A stretch of DNA of 39,802 bases from Desulfotruncus arcticus DSM 17038 (GCF_900113335.1 NZ_FOOX01000026.1:1-39802), one strand, 5' to 3'. Positions 16,601 through 24,871 are shown, numbered from the stretch's first letter. A program made the numbers and translations. Notes: generated by a model from the sequence alone, not told the origin.

Positions 16601-17623
16601 TTAAAACTGGGCCAGAAAACGCAGGTCATTATCAAAAAGCAACCGCATGTCATCTATATCATATTTAAGCATGGCTATGCGCTCTATCCCCATGCCAAAA
16701 GCAAAACCGGTGACATCTTCAGAATTATAACCTGACATTTCCAGAACTCTGGGGTGGACCATGCCGCATCCGAGGATCTCCAGCCAGCCGGTGTGAGAGC
16801 AAACACGACAGCCTTTTCCGTCACACATGCCGCAGGATATGTCAACCTCGGCGCTGGGTTCGGTAAAGGGGAAGTAACTGGGGCGGAATCTTGTTCTGGT
16901 CTTAGCACCAAACATTTTTTCCGCAAAAACCTGTAATGTGCCCTTTAAGTCACCAAAGGTAATCCTTTTATCAATTACCAAACCTTCCACCTGATGAAAC
17001 ATTGGAGAATGAGTAGCATCATCATCCCGCCGATACACTTTCCCGGGGGCGATTATTCGAACCGGCAGATGGGGAACGGTCCTCTCCATAGTTCTTACCT
17101 GAACCGGAGAAGTATGGGTGCGTAAAAGCACTTCCGGGCTAATGAAAAATGAATCTTGCATATCGCGGGCCGGGTGGTCTTTGGGAAGATTCAGCGCCTC
17201 AAAATTATAATAATCCATTTCAATTTCGGGGCCTTCTTCGATACTGTACCCCATTCCCAGGAAGATGTTTTCAATCTCCTCTTGAACTGCGCTAAGGGGG
17301 TGCTTGTGCCCGGTTAAAAATGGCGTGCCAGGCAAAGTTACATCTATTTTTTCCCCGGCCAATTTTATGGCCTTTACTTTTCTTTTTATTTCAGCAAGCC
17401 GCTGCTCTAAAATACTTTCTATCTCCGTCCTAACTTCATTGGCAAGCTGGCCAACCTTGGGCCGCTCCTCCGGGGTAAGACCGCCCATGCCCCTTAGAAC
17501 CGTGGTCAAAGAACCTTTTTTGCCAAGATACCTGACCCTTACTCCATTTAATTCGTCCAAATTATCAGTTTTGGCCAAAGCCTCCCTGGCATCAGATAAT
17601 ATAGCGTTTAATTTCTCTTCCAT
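16601..17623 (-). CDS. pheS: Phenylalanyl-tRNA synthetase alpha subunit
   Basis: Catalytic alpha chain, class II synthetase, 340 residues. An N-terminal coiled coil (about 1-90) contacts tRNA. The catalytic core shows HPARDMQDSFF, the RTHTSPVQVR motif, FRPSYFPFTEPSAEVD and motif 3 in GFAFGMGIERIAMLKYDIDD. A CxxC/C pair (CGMCDGKGCRVC) forms a likely extra zinc-like knuckle. The ATG at 17623 is preferred because GAGGAGG stands six bases before it. The ATG at 17629 directly abuts the ribosome binding site. Expression is controlled by the T-box leader at 17683-17930. Confidence 0.97.
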   Translation of the reverse strand: MEEKLNAILSDAREALAKTDNLDELNGVRVRYLGKKGSLTTVLRGMGGLTPEERPKVGQLANEVRTEIESILEQRLAEIKRKVKAIKLAGEKIDVTLPGTPFLTGHKHPLSAVQEEIENIFLGMGYSIEEGPEIEMDYYNFEALNLPKDHPARDMQDSFFISPEVLLRTHTSPVQVRTMERTVPHLPVRIIAPGKVYRRDDDATHSPMFHQVEGLVIDKRITFGDLKGTLQVFAEKMFGAKTRTRFRPSYFPFTEPSAEVDISCGMCDGKGCRVCSHTGWLEILGCGMVHPRVLEMSGYNSEDVTGFAFGMGIERIAMLKYDIDDMRLLFDNDLRFLAQF

Positions 17624-17682
17624 ATCCATCCTCCTCAGTTGTTATCCGCTCTTCCTATTATTCCCATGAATTATAGACAAAT

Positions 17683-17930
17683 AAAAAACCGTCCCAAGGG
17701 ACGGATTAAAAATATCCGTGGTACCACCCAAATTGTTGCCATTAAAGCTCAACCACTCATCCGGGACTAGTCCCGAGTCCCAGTTAACGGCGGGAAACCG
17801 GCTACACCTACTGGAAAAACCGTTCAGCTGCAGTTCCGGGGCGAATTTCGCGGGTTGTCTTTAAAAGGATTTCCAGTCAATGATCCTTTCTCCCTGTTAA
17901 AACAAGTAACCGCGTACTACTTCCCTTCAT
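17683..17930 (-). promoter_or_regulatory. T-box leader of pheST, Phe (UUC) specifier
   Basis: The minus strand carries the T-box sequence GGGTGGTACCACGG (17716-17729), followed by a terminator CCGTCCC-TT-GGGACGG (17689-17704) and six T. Stem I contains an AGTAGTA element near 17915. The specifier codon is TTC at 17843-17845, followed by GCCCCGGA, the usual context after a specifier. Uncharged tRNA-Phe should pair with TTC and with the T-box bulge, stabilising the antiterminator and switching on pheST. Confidence 0.95.
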
Positions 17931-17934
17931 CACT

Positions 17935-17963
17935 GTTATATATCATTGGTATCTTAATGTAAA
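17935..17963 (-). promoter_or_regulatory. Promoter of the pheST T-box transcript
   Basis: Minus strand: TTTACA (17958-17963), 17-bp spacer, TATAAC (17935-17940). The predicted start point falls directly before T-box stem I. The remainder to 18143 holds only an AT-rich stretch with a small hairpin (GGTTAAATGTTTTTAACC). Confidence 0.75.
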
Positions 17964-18143
17964 GCCAGCCTTCTGTAAAGAATATACGCCCTAACTGATC
18001 CAGTGGCTTCAAACAATTTCCAAAAAAAATCGGCGGTTAAAAACATTTAACCACAACCTTTCCCTCATTCTTTGAGGACCTTACCCGAGTTTGATTATAT
18101 CATAAGGGCATATCGAAAACAAGGAAGTTGACTTAAAATGAGG

Positions 18144-18971
18144 CTAAGGTCTAGCAATAATCCTGCCAGCTGCCATCCTTTGGCGAACCGTTTCGTAAAG
18201 CATAATCCCCGCTGCCACACCTGCATTTAATGACTCGGCCCGCCCTGGCATAGGTATTTTTACCAGGCTGCCGGCATCCTTATGTAAATCCGCAGACACT
18301 CCACTGGCTTCACTGCCGATAACCAAAACTGTATCACGGGTTAGGTCGGCATGGCACAGCAGTTTCTGAGCAGCAGGATCTCCCACCACCAGCTTCCAGC
18401 CCCCCGCAAGAAGGCCGGTCAAAAAGCCTCTCCGGTCATCCACGTTAATAATGGGAATATGGAAAATCGACCCCATGGTTGAACGCAGTGTTTTGGTATT
18501 ATAGGGATCAACGGTCCCTTTTAAAATGAAGACGCAGTCAGCCCCGGCTGCATCCGCACTGCGAATTATCGTTCCCAGGTTGCCGGGATCCCGGACACCG
18601 TCAACCAGTACCAGCAGATCCCTTTGGGCTTTGCTCCACTCCACCGGGTTAAAATCAAACTCCAACGGTTTTTTAGCCACCGCCAGTATGCCCTGAGGCG
18701 ATTCGGTATCTGCTATCTCACTAAACAGCAATTTATCCACAGCAATAAGTGCAGCGCCGCTTTTAGACAAGTTTCCCAGCAGTAGCCGTCCCCTGTCCCC
18801 GCTTTCCAGCGAGGGCTCGTAAAAAACAGCTTCCAAAGGCCAGTTTGCATTGATGGCCTCTTCCAGGAATCTAATCCCTTCAATTAAAAATTTACCCTCA
18901 CTGTCCCTGAATTTTTTTTGATGGAGCCGGCGCACATATTTAATTCGCAAGTTTTGCCTGCTCACCAGCAT
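18144..18971 (-). CDS. ysgA: TrmH/SpoU-family RNA 2'-O-methyltransferase (YsgA-like)
   Basis: SAM-dependent 2'-O-ribose methyltransferase with a SPOUT knot, 275 residues. An N-terminal substrate-binding domain (about 1-100, KKFRDSEGKFLIEGIRFLEE) precedes the catalytic domain with the three SpoU motifs: VDGVRDPGNLGTIIRSADA (motif 1), LVIGSEASGVS (motif 2) and VKIPMPGRAESLNAGVAAGI (motif 3). The position just upstream of pheS matches B. subtilis ysgA. The exact rRNA or tRNA target cannot be read from the sequence. The ATG at 18971 has AAGGAG seven bases upstream; an in-frame start eight codons earlier lacks one. A GCGCGC hairpin lies directly upstream. Confidence 0.9.
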   Translation of the reverse strand: MLVSRQNLRIKYVRRLHQKKFRDSEGKFLIEGIRFLEEAINANWPLEAVFYEPSLESGDRGRLLLGNLSKSGAALIAVDKLLFSEIADTESPQGILAVAKKPLEFDFNPVEWSKAQRDLLVLVDGVRDPGNLGTIIRSADAAGADCVFILKGTVDPYNTKTLRSTMGSIFHIPIINVDDRRGFLTGLLAGGWKLVVGDPAAQKLLCHADLTRDTVLVIGSEASGVSADLHKDAGSLVKIPMPGRAESLNAGVAAGIMLYETVRQRMAAGRIIARP

Positions 18972-18996
18972 AGTCGTCTCCTTGTCCAATAACATG

Positions 18997-19034
18997 AAAA
19001 GCGCGCTAAATAAGTTCCCTTGCCGCGCGCTTTT
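18997..19034 (-). repeat. GCGCGC hairpin element, copy 1 (upstream of ysgA)
   Basis: AAAAGCGCGC and GCGCGCTTTT form a ten-base stem around an 18-nt loop. On the plus strand the left arm and loop read GCGCGCTAAATAAGTTCC, nearly identical to the element at 30186-30226 (GCGCGCTAAATCAGTTCC). Read on the minus strand it ends in TTTT and can act as a terminator or attenuator just ahead of ysgA. It lies about 25 bp before the ysgA start. Confidence 0.7.
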
Positions 19035-19084
19035 CAGTGCTTTTTACTTAGCTCTGGTCATATATATGGCCAGATATACATAAA

Positions 19085-19124
19085 AGTATTAAAAATAAGC
19101 ACGGGTTTTATAACCATGCTTATT
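19085..19124 (-). terminator. Terminator of infC-rpmI-rplT
   Basis: Minus strand AATAAGCATGG, short loop, CCGTGCTTATT (11 pairs with one G-T), then TTTAATACTTTT. It starts about 15 bp after the rplT stop. Between it and the ysgA hairpin lies a further imperfect palindrome, TCTGGTCATA / TATGGCCAGA (about 19051-19074). Confidence 0.85.
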
Positions 19125-19140
19125 CATAGCAGAATTAATT

Positions 19141-19494
19141 TTATAATTTACTCTTGGCCATATCAACCAGCTGCCCGAAAGCCCTGCTGTCGTTGACGGC
19201 CAGATCGGCCAACATTTTACGGTTAATATCAACGCCGGCCTTTTTTAAACCGTTCATAAAACGGCTGTAAGACATACCATTATTGCGAGCGGCGGCGTTA
19301 ATACGGGCAATCCATAGCTTCCTGAAGTCGCGCTTTCTAGCCTTACGGTCCCTGTAGGCATAAACCAGGGATTTCATAACCTGCTGGTTCGCCACCCTAA
19401 ACAGTTTACTCTTGGAACCGCGGTAGCCTTTGGCCAGCTTTAATATTTTTTTATGTCTTTTACGTGAAACCACACTGCTCTTCGCCCGTGGCAT
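19141..19494 (-). CDS. rplT: 50S ribosomal protein L20
   Basis: 117 residues, the normal length. It has the basic N-terminal extension (MPRAKSSVVSRKRHKKILKL) that threads into 23S rRNA, and the globular C-terminal part with LWIARINAAARNNGMSYSRF. L20 is essential early in 50S assembly and in Bacillus represses its own operon by binding the leader of infC. The ATG is preceded by GGAGG seven bases away. Confidence 0.99.
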   Translation of the reverse strand: MPRAKSSVVSRKRHKKILKLAKGYRGSKSKLFRVANQQVMKSLVYAYRDRKARKRDFRKLWIARINAAARNNGMSYSRFMNGLKKAGVDINRKMLADLAVNDSRAFGQLVDMAKSKL

Positions 19495-19532
19495 GACAAT
19501 TCCTCCTTTTCAACGGAACTACAAATACTACT

Positions 19533-19724
19533 TTAAGGGAGCAGGCGCTGCAAATTAGCTGCATTAGCCGGGTGTACGATTAAAGCCTTACGCAGTTTGC
19601 GCTTGCGCTTGGGTGTTTTCTTACCTAAAATGTGACTGTGAAAAGCATGCGAAGTTTTAAATTTTCCAGAGCCGGTCTTTTTAAAACGTTTTGCGGCACC
19701 GCGATGTGTTTTGATTTTTGGCAA
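19533..19724 (-). CDS. rpmI: 50S ribosomal protein L35
   Basis: 63 residues, very basic, starting MPKIKTHRGAAKRFKKTGSG, the typical L35 N-terminus, with HILGKKTPKRKRKLRK in the middle. The start codon is TTG (19722-19724), preceded by an AAGGAG/GAGGTG stretch. It lies 38 bp before rplT and 38 bp after infC, in the usual order. Confidence 0.99.
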   Translation of the reverse strand: MPKIKTHRGAAKRFKKTGSGKFKTSHAFHSHILGKKTPKRKRKLRKALIVHPANAANLQRLLP

Positions 19725-19762
19725 AACACCTCACTCCTTCCTACAGATCTTTTTGTTTTAAA

Positions 19763-20284
19763 CTACTCTTGTGGTTGTTGCTTGGGTGCCAAAATCATGA
19801 TCATATTCTTACCCTCAAGCTTTGGCGTTCTTTCAACATTAGCTATATCGGCAACCTGCACTGCCAGCCGGTCCAAAAGCTGCTTGCCTAAATCAGGGTG
19901 CACAATTTGACGGCCGCGGAACATGATTGTTGCCTTAACCTTATCGCCATCTTTCAAAAACCGAATAGCGTTTTTAGCTTTAACCTCAAAGTCATGATCT
20001 TCAATGTTTGGCCTAAGTTTCACTTCTTTAACAGTAATGATGCGCTGTTTCTTTTTGGCCTCTTTTTCTCTCTTGCTCTGCTCATATCTGAACTTGCCGT
20101 AATCCATAATGCGGCATACAGGTGGTTTGGCCTGTGGCGCAACTTCAACCAAATCCATGCGCCTTTCATCCGCCAGCCGTAAAGCTTCACGCAGCGGAAG
20201 CACCCCCAATTGGTTATTTTCGGCGTCTACCACCCTTACTTCCTTGGCTCGGATACTGTCATTTATCCGATTTTCTCTGGAAAT
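19763..20284 (-). CDS. infC: Translation initiation factor IF-3, ATT start codon
   Basis: IF-3 binds the 30S subunit, keeps it free of 50S and checks start codon-initiator tRNA pairing. The 173-residue reading begins ATT-TCC-AGA-GAA (residues SRENRINDSIRAKEVRVVDA), which is the conserved IF-3 N-terminus. The first ordinary start codon (GTG at 20233) would delete the first 17 residues of the N-domain. AGGGAGGTG lies seven bases before the ATT and an in-frame TGA lies three codons upstream, so only ATA or ATT can start the full protein. ATT is the start known for E. coli infC, where IF-3 represses its own initiation. The C-domain contains DYGKFRYEQSKREKEAKKKQ and FRGRQIVHPDLG. Confidence 0.96.
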   Translation of the reverse strand: MSRENRINDSIRAKEVRVVDAENNQLGVLPLREALRLADERRMDLVEVAPQAKPPVCRIMDYGKFRYEQSKREKEAKKKQRIITVKEVKLRPNIEDHDFEVKAKNAIRFLKDGDKVKATIMFRGRQIVHPDLGKQLLDRLAVQVADIANVERTPKLEGKNMIMILAPKQQPQE

Positions 20285-20300
20285 AGTTATTCACCTCCCT

Positions 20301-20460
20301 AAAAAAATAAAGCGGGTTTTCCACCCGCTAAACTTAAAACTATAAATCTATAATAAATAAATTTATAGATATTCGTTTAAAACTGATAACCCTTTAACAA
20401 CCAGACGGCATTATGGGGTGAGAAGCGAGTGGCTTCTACTTTTACCAAAATATTTATTTC
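20301..20460 (-). promoter_or_regulatory. infC operon leader with attenuator (L20-leader type)
   Basis: A leader of about 160 nt separates the promoter from infC. It ends in a hairpin AGCGGGT / ACCCGCT (20311-20329) followed by TTATTTTTTT (20301-20310), directly adjacent to the infC ribosome binding site. Further upstream are a GAAGCCACTCGCTTC hairpin (around 20426) and an AT-rich stem CTATAAA/TTTATAG. In B. subtilis, L20 binds the same-position leader and causes termination. L20 control here is inferred from the operon and layout. Confidence 0.75.
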
Positions 20461-20467
20461 GCACGCT

Positions 20468-20496
20468 ATTATAACATGACAGGTCAGTGACGTCAA
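20468..20496 (-). promoter_or_regulatory. infC operon promoter overlapping the thrS stop codon
   Basis: Minus strand: TTGACG (20491-20496), 17-bp spacer, TATAAT (20468-20473). The TGA of the -35 box is the stop codon of thrS. Confidence 0.85.
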
Positions 20497-22403
20497 CTAA
20501 GTTCCTTATTCTTTATTTCGTTATCCAGATTATTTATAAAGTCATCCAAAGCGGCTACACCCAGGTCACCTTTTTTGCGGTGACGAATGGCAACCTTTTC
20601 AGCAGCGGCTTCACGCTCTCCTATTACAAGCATGTACGGTATTTTTTGCGCCTGGGCCTCCCTGATTTTATAATTTACCTTTTCATTACGGGCGTCCAGT
20701 TCGGCTCTAAAGCCGTTTTCCGTCAGCTTGGCAGTTACTGCCTGGGCGTATTCCTGCTGCCGGTCGGTGATGGGCAGCACTTTAACCTGCACGGGAGCCA
20801 GCCAGGCTGGAAAAGCACCGGCAAAGTGTTCCGTAAGTATGCCGATAAACCTTTCGATGCTGCCAAATACCACCCGGTGGATCATAACCGGCCTGTGCTT
20901 TTGCCCGTCCTCGCCCACATAGGTCAGGCCGAATCTTTCGGGCATTTGAAAATCCAATTGGATGGTGCCGCACTGCCAGGTCCGGCCGATACTGTCTTCC
21001 AAATGAAAGTCTATTTTGGGACCGTAAAACGCCCCGTCTCCTTCATTGATCTTGTATGGCAGCCCACGCGCTTCAAGGGCCTCCCGCAATGACTCGGTGG
21101 CCAGTTCCCAAATCTCGTCGGAACCTATCGATTTTTCCGGTTTTGTAGACAGCTCAACATGATAATCAAAACCAAACACGCGGTAAAAATCATCCACCAG
21201 GTCTATAACACCCAAGATTTCATCTTTAACCTGAGACGGAAGCATAAAAATGTGAGCGTCATCCTGGGTAAAACAGCGTACCCGCATTAAACCATGCAGC
21301 ACTCCTGATAGCTCGTGGCGGTGCACCAGGCCAAGCTCCGCCATTCTAACGGGTAAATCCCGGTAGCTGTGCATCCGGCTTCTGTAGATCAGCATGCCCC
21401 CCGGGCAATTCATGGGTTTAATTGAGTAATCTCCTTCATCAATTTTGGTAAAATACATATTTTCCTTGTAATTTTCCCAGTGCCCGCTCTGTTCCCATAA
21501 GGCCCGGCTTAAAATAATCGGTGTCCTAATTTCAACATACCCGCGGCGCTTATGTTCCTCACGCCAGAAGTTTTCCAATTCGTTGCGCAGCACCATTCCT
21601 TTAGGGTGGAAAAAGGGAAAGCCCGGCCCTTCCTCCTGAATACTGAACAGGTCAAGCTCAGCCCCCAGCTTGCGGTGGTCCCGCTTTTTCGCTTCTTCCA
21701 GCCGCTGCAGGTGCTCATCCAACAATGATTTTTTGGGAAAAGAGGTTCCATAGATCCGCTGCAGCATTTTATTGCGCTCGTCACCCCGCCAGTATGCCCC
21801 GGCGATGGAAGTTAATTTCACGGCTTTAAGACGGGCGGTGGAAGGAACGTGCGGCCCGGCACACAAGTCTTCAAAATCACCCTGTTGATAGCAGGATATC
21901 ACCGCGTCTTCGGGCAGGTTATTAATCAGTTCAACTTTATAATTTTCTCCTTTTTTACCAAACCTCTGCAAAGCTTCCTCGCGAGAAATTTCAAATCGGG
22001 CAAACGGCAAATCTTTCTTGATAATTTTATTCATTTCCCTTTCAATTTGTTCAAGCTGCTCGGGTGTAAATTTTTGAGGTGAATCAAAGTCATAGTAAAA
22101 GCCATTTGCTATGGCAGGGCCGATAGCCAATTTAGTCCCCGAGAACAGCCTTTGAACCGCCTGGGCTAAAACATGGGAAGTGCTGTGGCGAAAAACTTCC
22201 TGCCCCTCCTCACTGTCAAAGGTAAGGAATTCAACCTGGGCATCACTATCAATTTTTTCATTGAGATCTACCAGCTTACCGTTTACACGGGCCACCAGTG
22301 CTTCCTTGGCCAGTCTGGGGCTAATATCAAAAGCCATTTCCAGCAAAGTCTTACCCGACTCATACCGCCGTATCGACCCATCTTTTAAAGTAATGTTGAT
22401 CAT
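20493..22403 (-). CDS. thrS: Threonyl-tRNA synthetase
   Basis: Class II synthetase of 636 residues, charging tRNA-Thr and editing mischarged serine. An N-terminal TGS domain (about 1-62) is followed by the editing domain with HSTSHVLAQAV and FEDLCAGPHVPST. The catalytic core has MNCPGGM (zinc-ligand Cys), MRVRCFTQDDAHIF and motif 3 near the end of the core. An anticodon-binding domain (about 535-636) closes it. The ATG at 22403 is chosen because it follows AAAGGGG and the T-box terminator. The longer in-frame reading to 22478 would begin inside the leader's T-box sequence. Its stop codon forms part of the infC promoter. Confidence 0.97.
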   Translation of the reverse strand: MINITLKDGSIRRYESGKTLLEMAFDISPRLAKEALVARVNGKLVDLNEKIDSDAQVEFLTFDSEEGQEVFRHSTSHVLAQAVQRLFSGTKLAIGPAIANGFYYDFDSPQKFTPEQLEQIEREMNKIIKKDLPFARFEISREEALQRFGKKGENYKVELINNLPEDAVISCYQQGDFEDLCAGPHVPSTARLKAVKLTSIAGAYWRGDERNKMLQRIYGTSFPKKSLLDEHLQRLEEAKKRDHRKLGAELDLFSIQEEGPGFPFFHPKGMVLRNELENFWREEHKRRGYVEIRTPIILSRALWEQSGHWENYKENMYFTKIDEGDYSIKPMNCPGGMLIYRSRMHSYRDLPVRMAELGLVHRHELSGVLHGLMRVRCFTQDDAHIFMLPSQVKDEILGVIDLVDDFYRVFGFDYHVELSTKPEKSIGSDEIWELATESLREALEARGLPYKINEGDGAFYGPKIDFHLEDSIGRTWQCGTIQLDFQMPERFGLTYVGEDGQKHRPVMIHRVVFGSIERFIGILTEHFAGAFPAWLAPVQVKVLPITDRQQEYAQAVTAKLTENGFRAELDARNEKVNYKIREAQAQKIPYMLVIGEREAAAEKVAIRHRKKGDLGVAALDDFINNLDNEIKNKELS

Positions 22404-22429
22404 AAATAAAACCCCTTTCAGCATTAAAA

Positions 22430-22690
22430 AAATATAAAACCCCTGGCAGCATTGCCAGGGGCGAGATATTGATCCCACGGTTCCACCCTGATTGAGTTTA
22501 ATGGACTCTTCTTAAGGGCAGGTAACGGTGCCCAACCGACTGCATTTACTGGTATTTCAATACAGCAACTCCAGGGTGGTTTTCAGCTTCCCTATAACAA
22601 AGGCGCTCTCAGCCGCGGCGTCCTTCTCTCTGGGTAACGGTAAAAGCTTACTCTTCCCCTTCACCATCATTATTTATAATAATTTACAGC
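22430..22690 (-). promoter_or_regulatory. T-box leader of thrS, Thr (ACC) specifier
   Basis: The minus strand contains the T-box sequence AGGGTGGAACCGTGGG (22474-22489) and a terminator CCCCTGGCA-ATGC-TGCCAGGGG (22440-22461) followed by TTTTATATTTTT. The specifier is ACC at 22578-22580, followed by ACCCTGGA, the same context as in the pheST leader. Uncharged tRNA-Thr should turn on thrS. Confidence 0.93.
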
Positions 22691-22694
22691 CATA

Positions 22695-22723
22695 ATTATA
22701 TTCACCTGCTATTAAGATGTCAA
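22695..22723 (-). promoter_or_regulatory. thrS promoter (consensus)
   Basis: Minus strand: TTGACA (22718-22723), 17-bp spacer, TATAAT (22695-22700), a perfect sigma-A promoter a few bases upstream of the T-box leader. Confidence 0.92.
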
Positions 22724-22762
22724 CATACTGCTGTATAAATGCACCTGACTTTATAAGCGCAT

Positions 22763-23617
22763 CTATTGGTGCTTTTTGCAAATTGAGCAGCCGCTGCACT
22801 TGGAAACCCGCCCGACAAACACACTTTTGATTGTGTTAACTATACTGGAAGGCATTTCCCCAGTGCCAGAGTGGAATTTGACCTCCCGGGGCGCAATAGT
22901 TATCAAAGCGCTGATAAGCAAATCTTCATAATTGATTTCATTTTCCACCAGATCAATCATAAAATCCCTTAAATAGTCGCTATTTATAGGCTGGTTTTTT
23001 TCGTCGTAAAGCTTAAATACCCCGTCATTCTGCAATACCACATTAACCAAATCAGCCTTGGGTTCCTGTATTTCAACGAAATACCTTAACAGCTCTATAA
23101 ACTCTTTATACTCGCGCTCCATTAGAAAATCATCAACAGCCTGATCAGCGACGTCATAGAGTTGGTCAATATAGTCTTTTAATCTAAAACGGATAAATCC
23201 ATCAATAACGAGGTTATTATTGGCGCTCAGGTATTCGGTCAGTTTATGCAATATAACCAGACGGTATCTTTCCTTTATTTTATCGTTCAGGTTTATTTTC
23301 TTCTGGGCATAATCATAAATAGCACCTTTTTCATCTTCGTCAAAGTAATAATAATTCTCTCTAATGATATCTTTTAATAAAATATCCTGCCAATTGTTTA
23401 CAATTAAATTGGTTATGACTCCGGCAACCCGGTGACTGATTATAGGTTCCGTATGCCCCGATACACAGCAATCTAAAAAAGTAAACCCGTTGGTCTGGTC
23501 CTCCTGCAAGTTAACACTTAGACCTTCATGTTGTAAAGATTTAAGTCCCCGGCTCAGCTCTTGTTTGACAAGATCCTGCTGGCTGGCGGTACCAATACTG
23601 ATGCATTGCTGGGGCAT
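22763..23617 (-). CDS. ytxC: Putative sporulation protein YtxC
   Basis: A 284-residue protein matching the YtxC family: a conserved middle with RYRLVILHKLTEYLSANN, FIRFRLKDYIDQL and AVDDFLMEREYKEFIELLRY. The family is restricted to endospore formers and its function is unknown. There are no membrane segments or signal peptide. The C-terminus ends with a cysteine cluster (KCSGCSICKKH) that could bind metal. The ATG is preceded by AAAGGAGAG at a slightly long distance of about 10 bases. It lies upstream of the thrS promoter on the same strand; in B. subtilis ytxC is also near thrS. Confidence 0.85.
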   Translation of the reverse strand: MPQQCISIGTASQQDLVKQELSRGLKSLQHEGLSVNLQEDQTNGFTFLDCCVSGHTEPIISHRVAGVITNLIVNNWQDILLKDIIRENYYYFDEDEKGAIYDYAQKKINLNDKIKERYRLVILHKLTEYLSANNNLVIDGFIRFRLKDYIDQLYDVADQAVDDFLMEREYKEFIELLRYFVEIQEPKADLVNVVLQNDGVFKLYDEKNQPINSDYLRDFMIDLVENEINYEDLLISALITIAPREVKFHSGTGEMPSSIVNTIKSVFVGRVSKCSGCSICKKHQ

Positions 23618-23722
23618 AGCTCACTCACTCTCCTTTGCTTACAATTATATGTATCTGGTGATTGCGATATACTGCATCCTTGTTGCTCAAGTATAAGCAA
23701 AAACCAGGCAGAGCATGCCCGG

Positions 23723-23753
23723 AAAAAAATATTAGCCAACCATAAGGCTGGCT
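23723..23753 (-). terminator. Terminator after the LysR gene
   Basis: Minus strand AGCCAGCC-TTAT-GGTTGGCT (seven of eight positions pair), followed by AATATTTTTTT. It lies about 20 bp after the LysR stop codon. Confidence 0.75.
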
Positions 23754-23775
23754 TTATTGAGAAAGATAATGTTTT

Positions 23776-24680
23776 TTAACTTAATATATTCGTTAAATCT
23801 GACTCTAAGATAAACTTTTTAAATTCAGCGCAGGCCCTGGACTGGAATTTTTCATTATGCTGAATTAAATAAAAGCCGCGGGTTATGGGATTGCAACACC
23901 TGATTGGCTTGATAAAACCCAGTTTTATCTCCTTGCGCAATGTCCACCTGGAGAGCATTGATACTCCAAGGTTGGCCTCAACGGATTCTTTGATAGCCTG
24001 AGTACTGCCAAGTGTAATTAAACTTGAAGGCTGAAAATTTAAATTTTCTAATGCTTTCTCCACAGCCAACCTGGTTCCGGAACCTTCTTCCCTGATAATA
24101 AAAGGCAGGTCTTTTATTCTGGTTGCAATTTCTTCGGGTTTGACTGAAACCCCGGCCAGCGGGTGATTTTTAGATACAATAAACACCAGCTCGTCATTAA
24201 GAAATTTATTTACTTCAAGCTGCGGGTCATCAACTTCACCTTCAACCAAGCCAATATCAATACTATCTTCCCGGGCGCTTTCATGTACAAACTCGGTGTT
24301 ACCTATAGTAACGGAAAACTTTACATCAGGGAACCTCGTTGTAAAAGCTGCAAGAATTCGCGGTAAAATATACTCACCAACGGTAAAGCTTGCACCAATA
24401 TTTAAGTGGCCGGTTACCAGCTCGACAAGATCGGAAACCGCCCGCTTGGCAACCCTATGCAAATCCAGTATTTCTCTTGCATAAGTGTATAACGTTTCCC
24501 CCGCCTGGGTTAAATCAACCTTTTTACTGGAGCGCTCAAATAATTTTGCTCCGTAATAATCCTCCAGCGCGTGGATGTTTTGACTGATAGCCGGTTGCGA
24601 TATATTTAATACTTCAGCTGCTCTGGAAAAGTTTTTTTTTCCGAGACAGTTACGAAAATTAAAAGCTGGTGATCAAGCAT
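23776..24680 (-). pseudogene. LysR-family regulator interrupted by a frameshift in an A9 tract
   Basis: From ATG 24680 (GGGGG seven bases upstream) the frame reads MLDHQLLIFVTVSEKK, then at a run of nine A (24632-24640) it leaves the gene frame and stops within about ten codons. Read with one extra base at the run, it gives NFSRAAEVLNISQPAISQNI, a perfect LysR winged-helix, and continues without a stop to 23776. Total length then equals 301 residues, normal for the family. The effector domain (LNIGASFTVGEYILPRIL, HPLAG, LPFIIREEGSGTR) resembles the CysL/CbbR branch. The damage could be a real mutation, phase variation, tolerated slippage or a sequencing error. No divergent target gene lies upstream, as would be usual for LysR. 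Confidence 0.85.
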
Positions 24681-24871
24681 AGACATACCCCCGTATTATA
24701 GTCTAACAGAGGAATCCCCAATACCAGATTGGAAATTAAATACAACAAACCGCACTTCTATATTTTATATATCCTTTTACCTTTAGTCAACTTGCAGCAA
24801 GCCCCACCGGAGTCTTTTTTAATAAAAAGCACCAGAACTGCAAATATTATTATCCACCTCTTATTAACATA

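Noticed and set aside
22404..22478. N-terminal extension of thrS
   Set aside because: It would be encoded by the T-box leader and its terminator; Thr-RS normally begins at MINITL, which has its own ribosome binding site.
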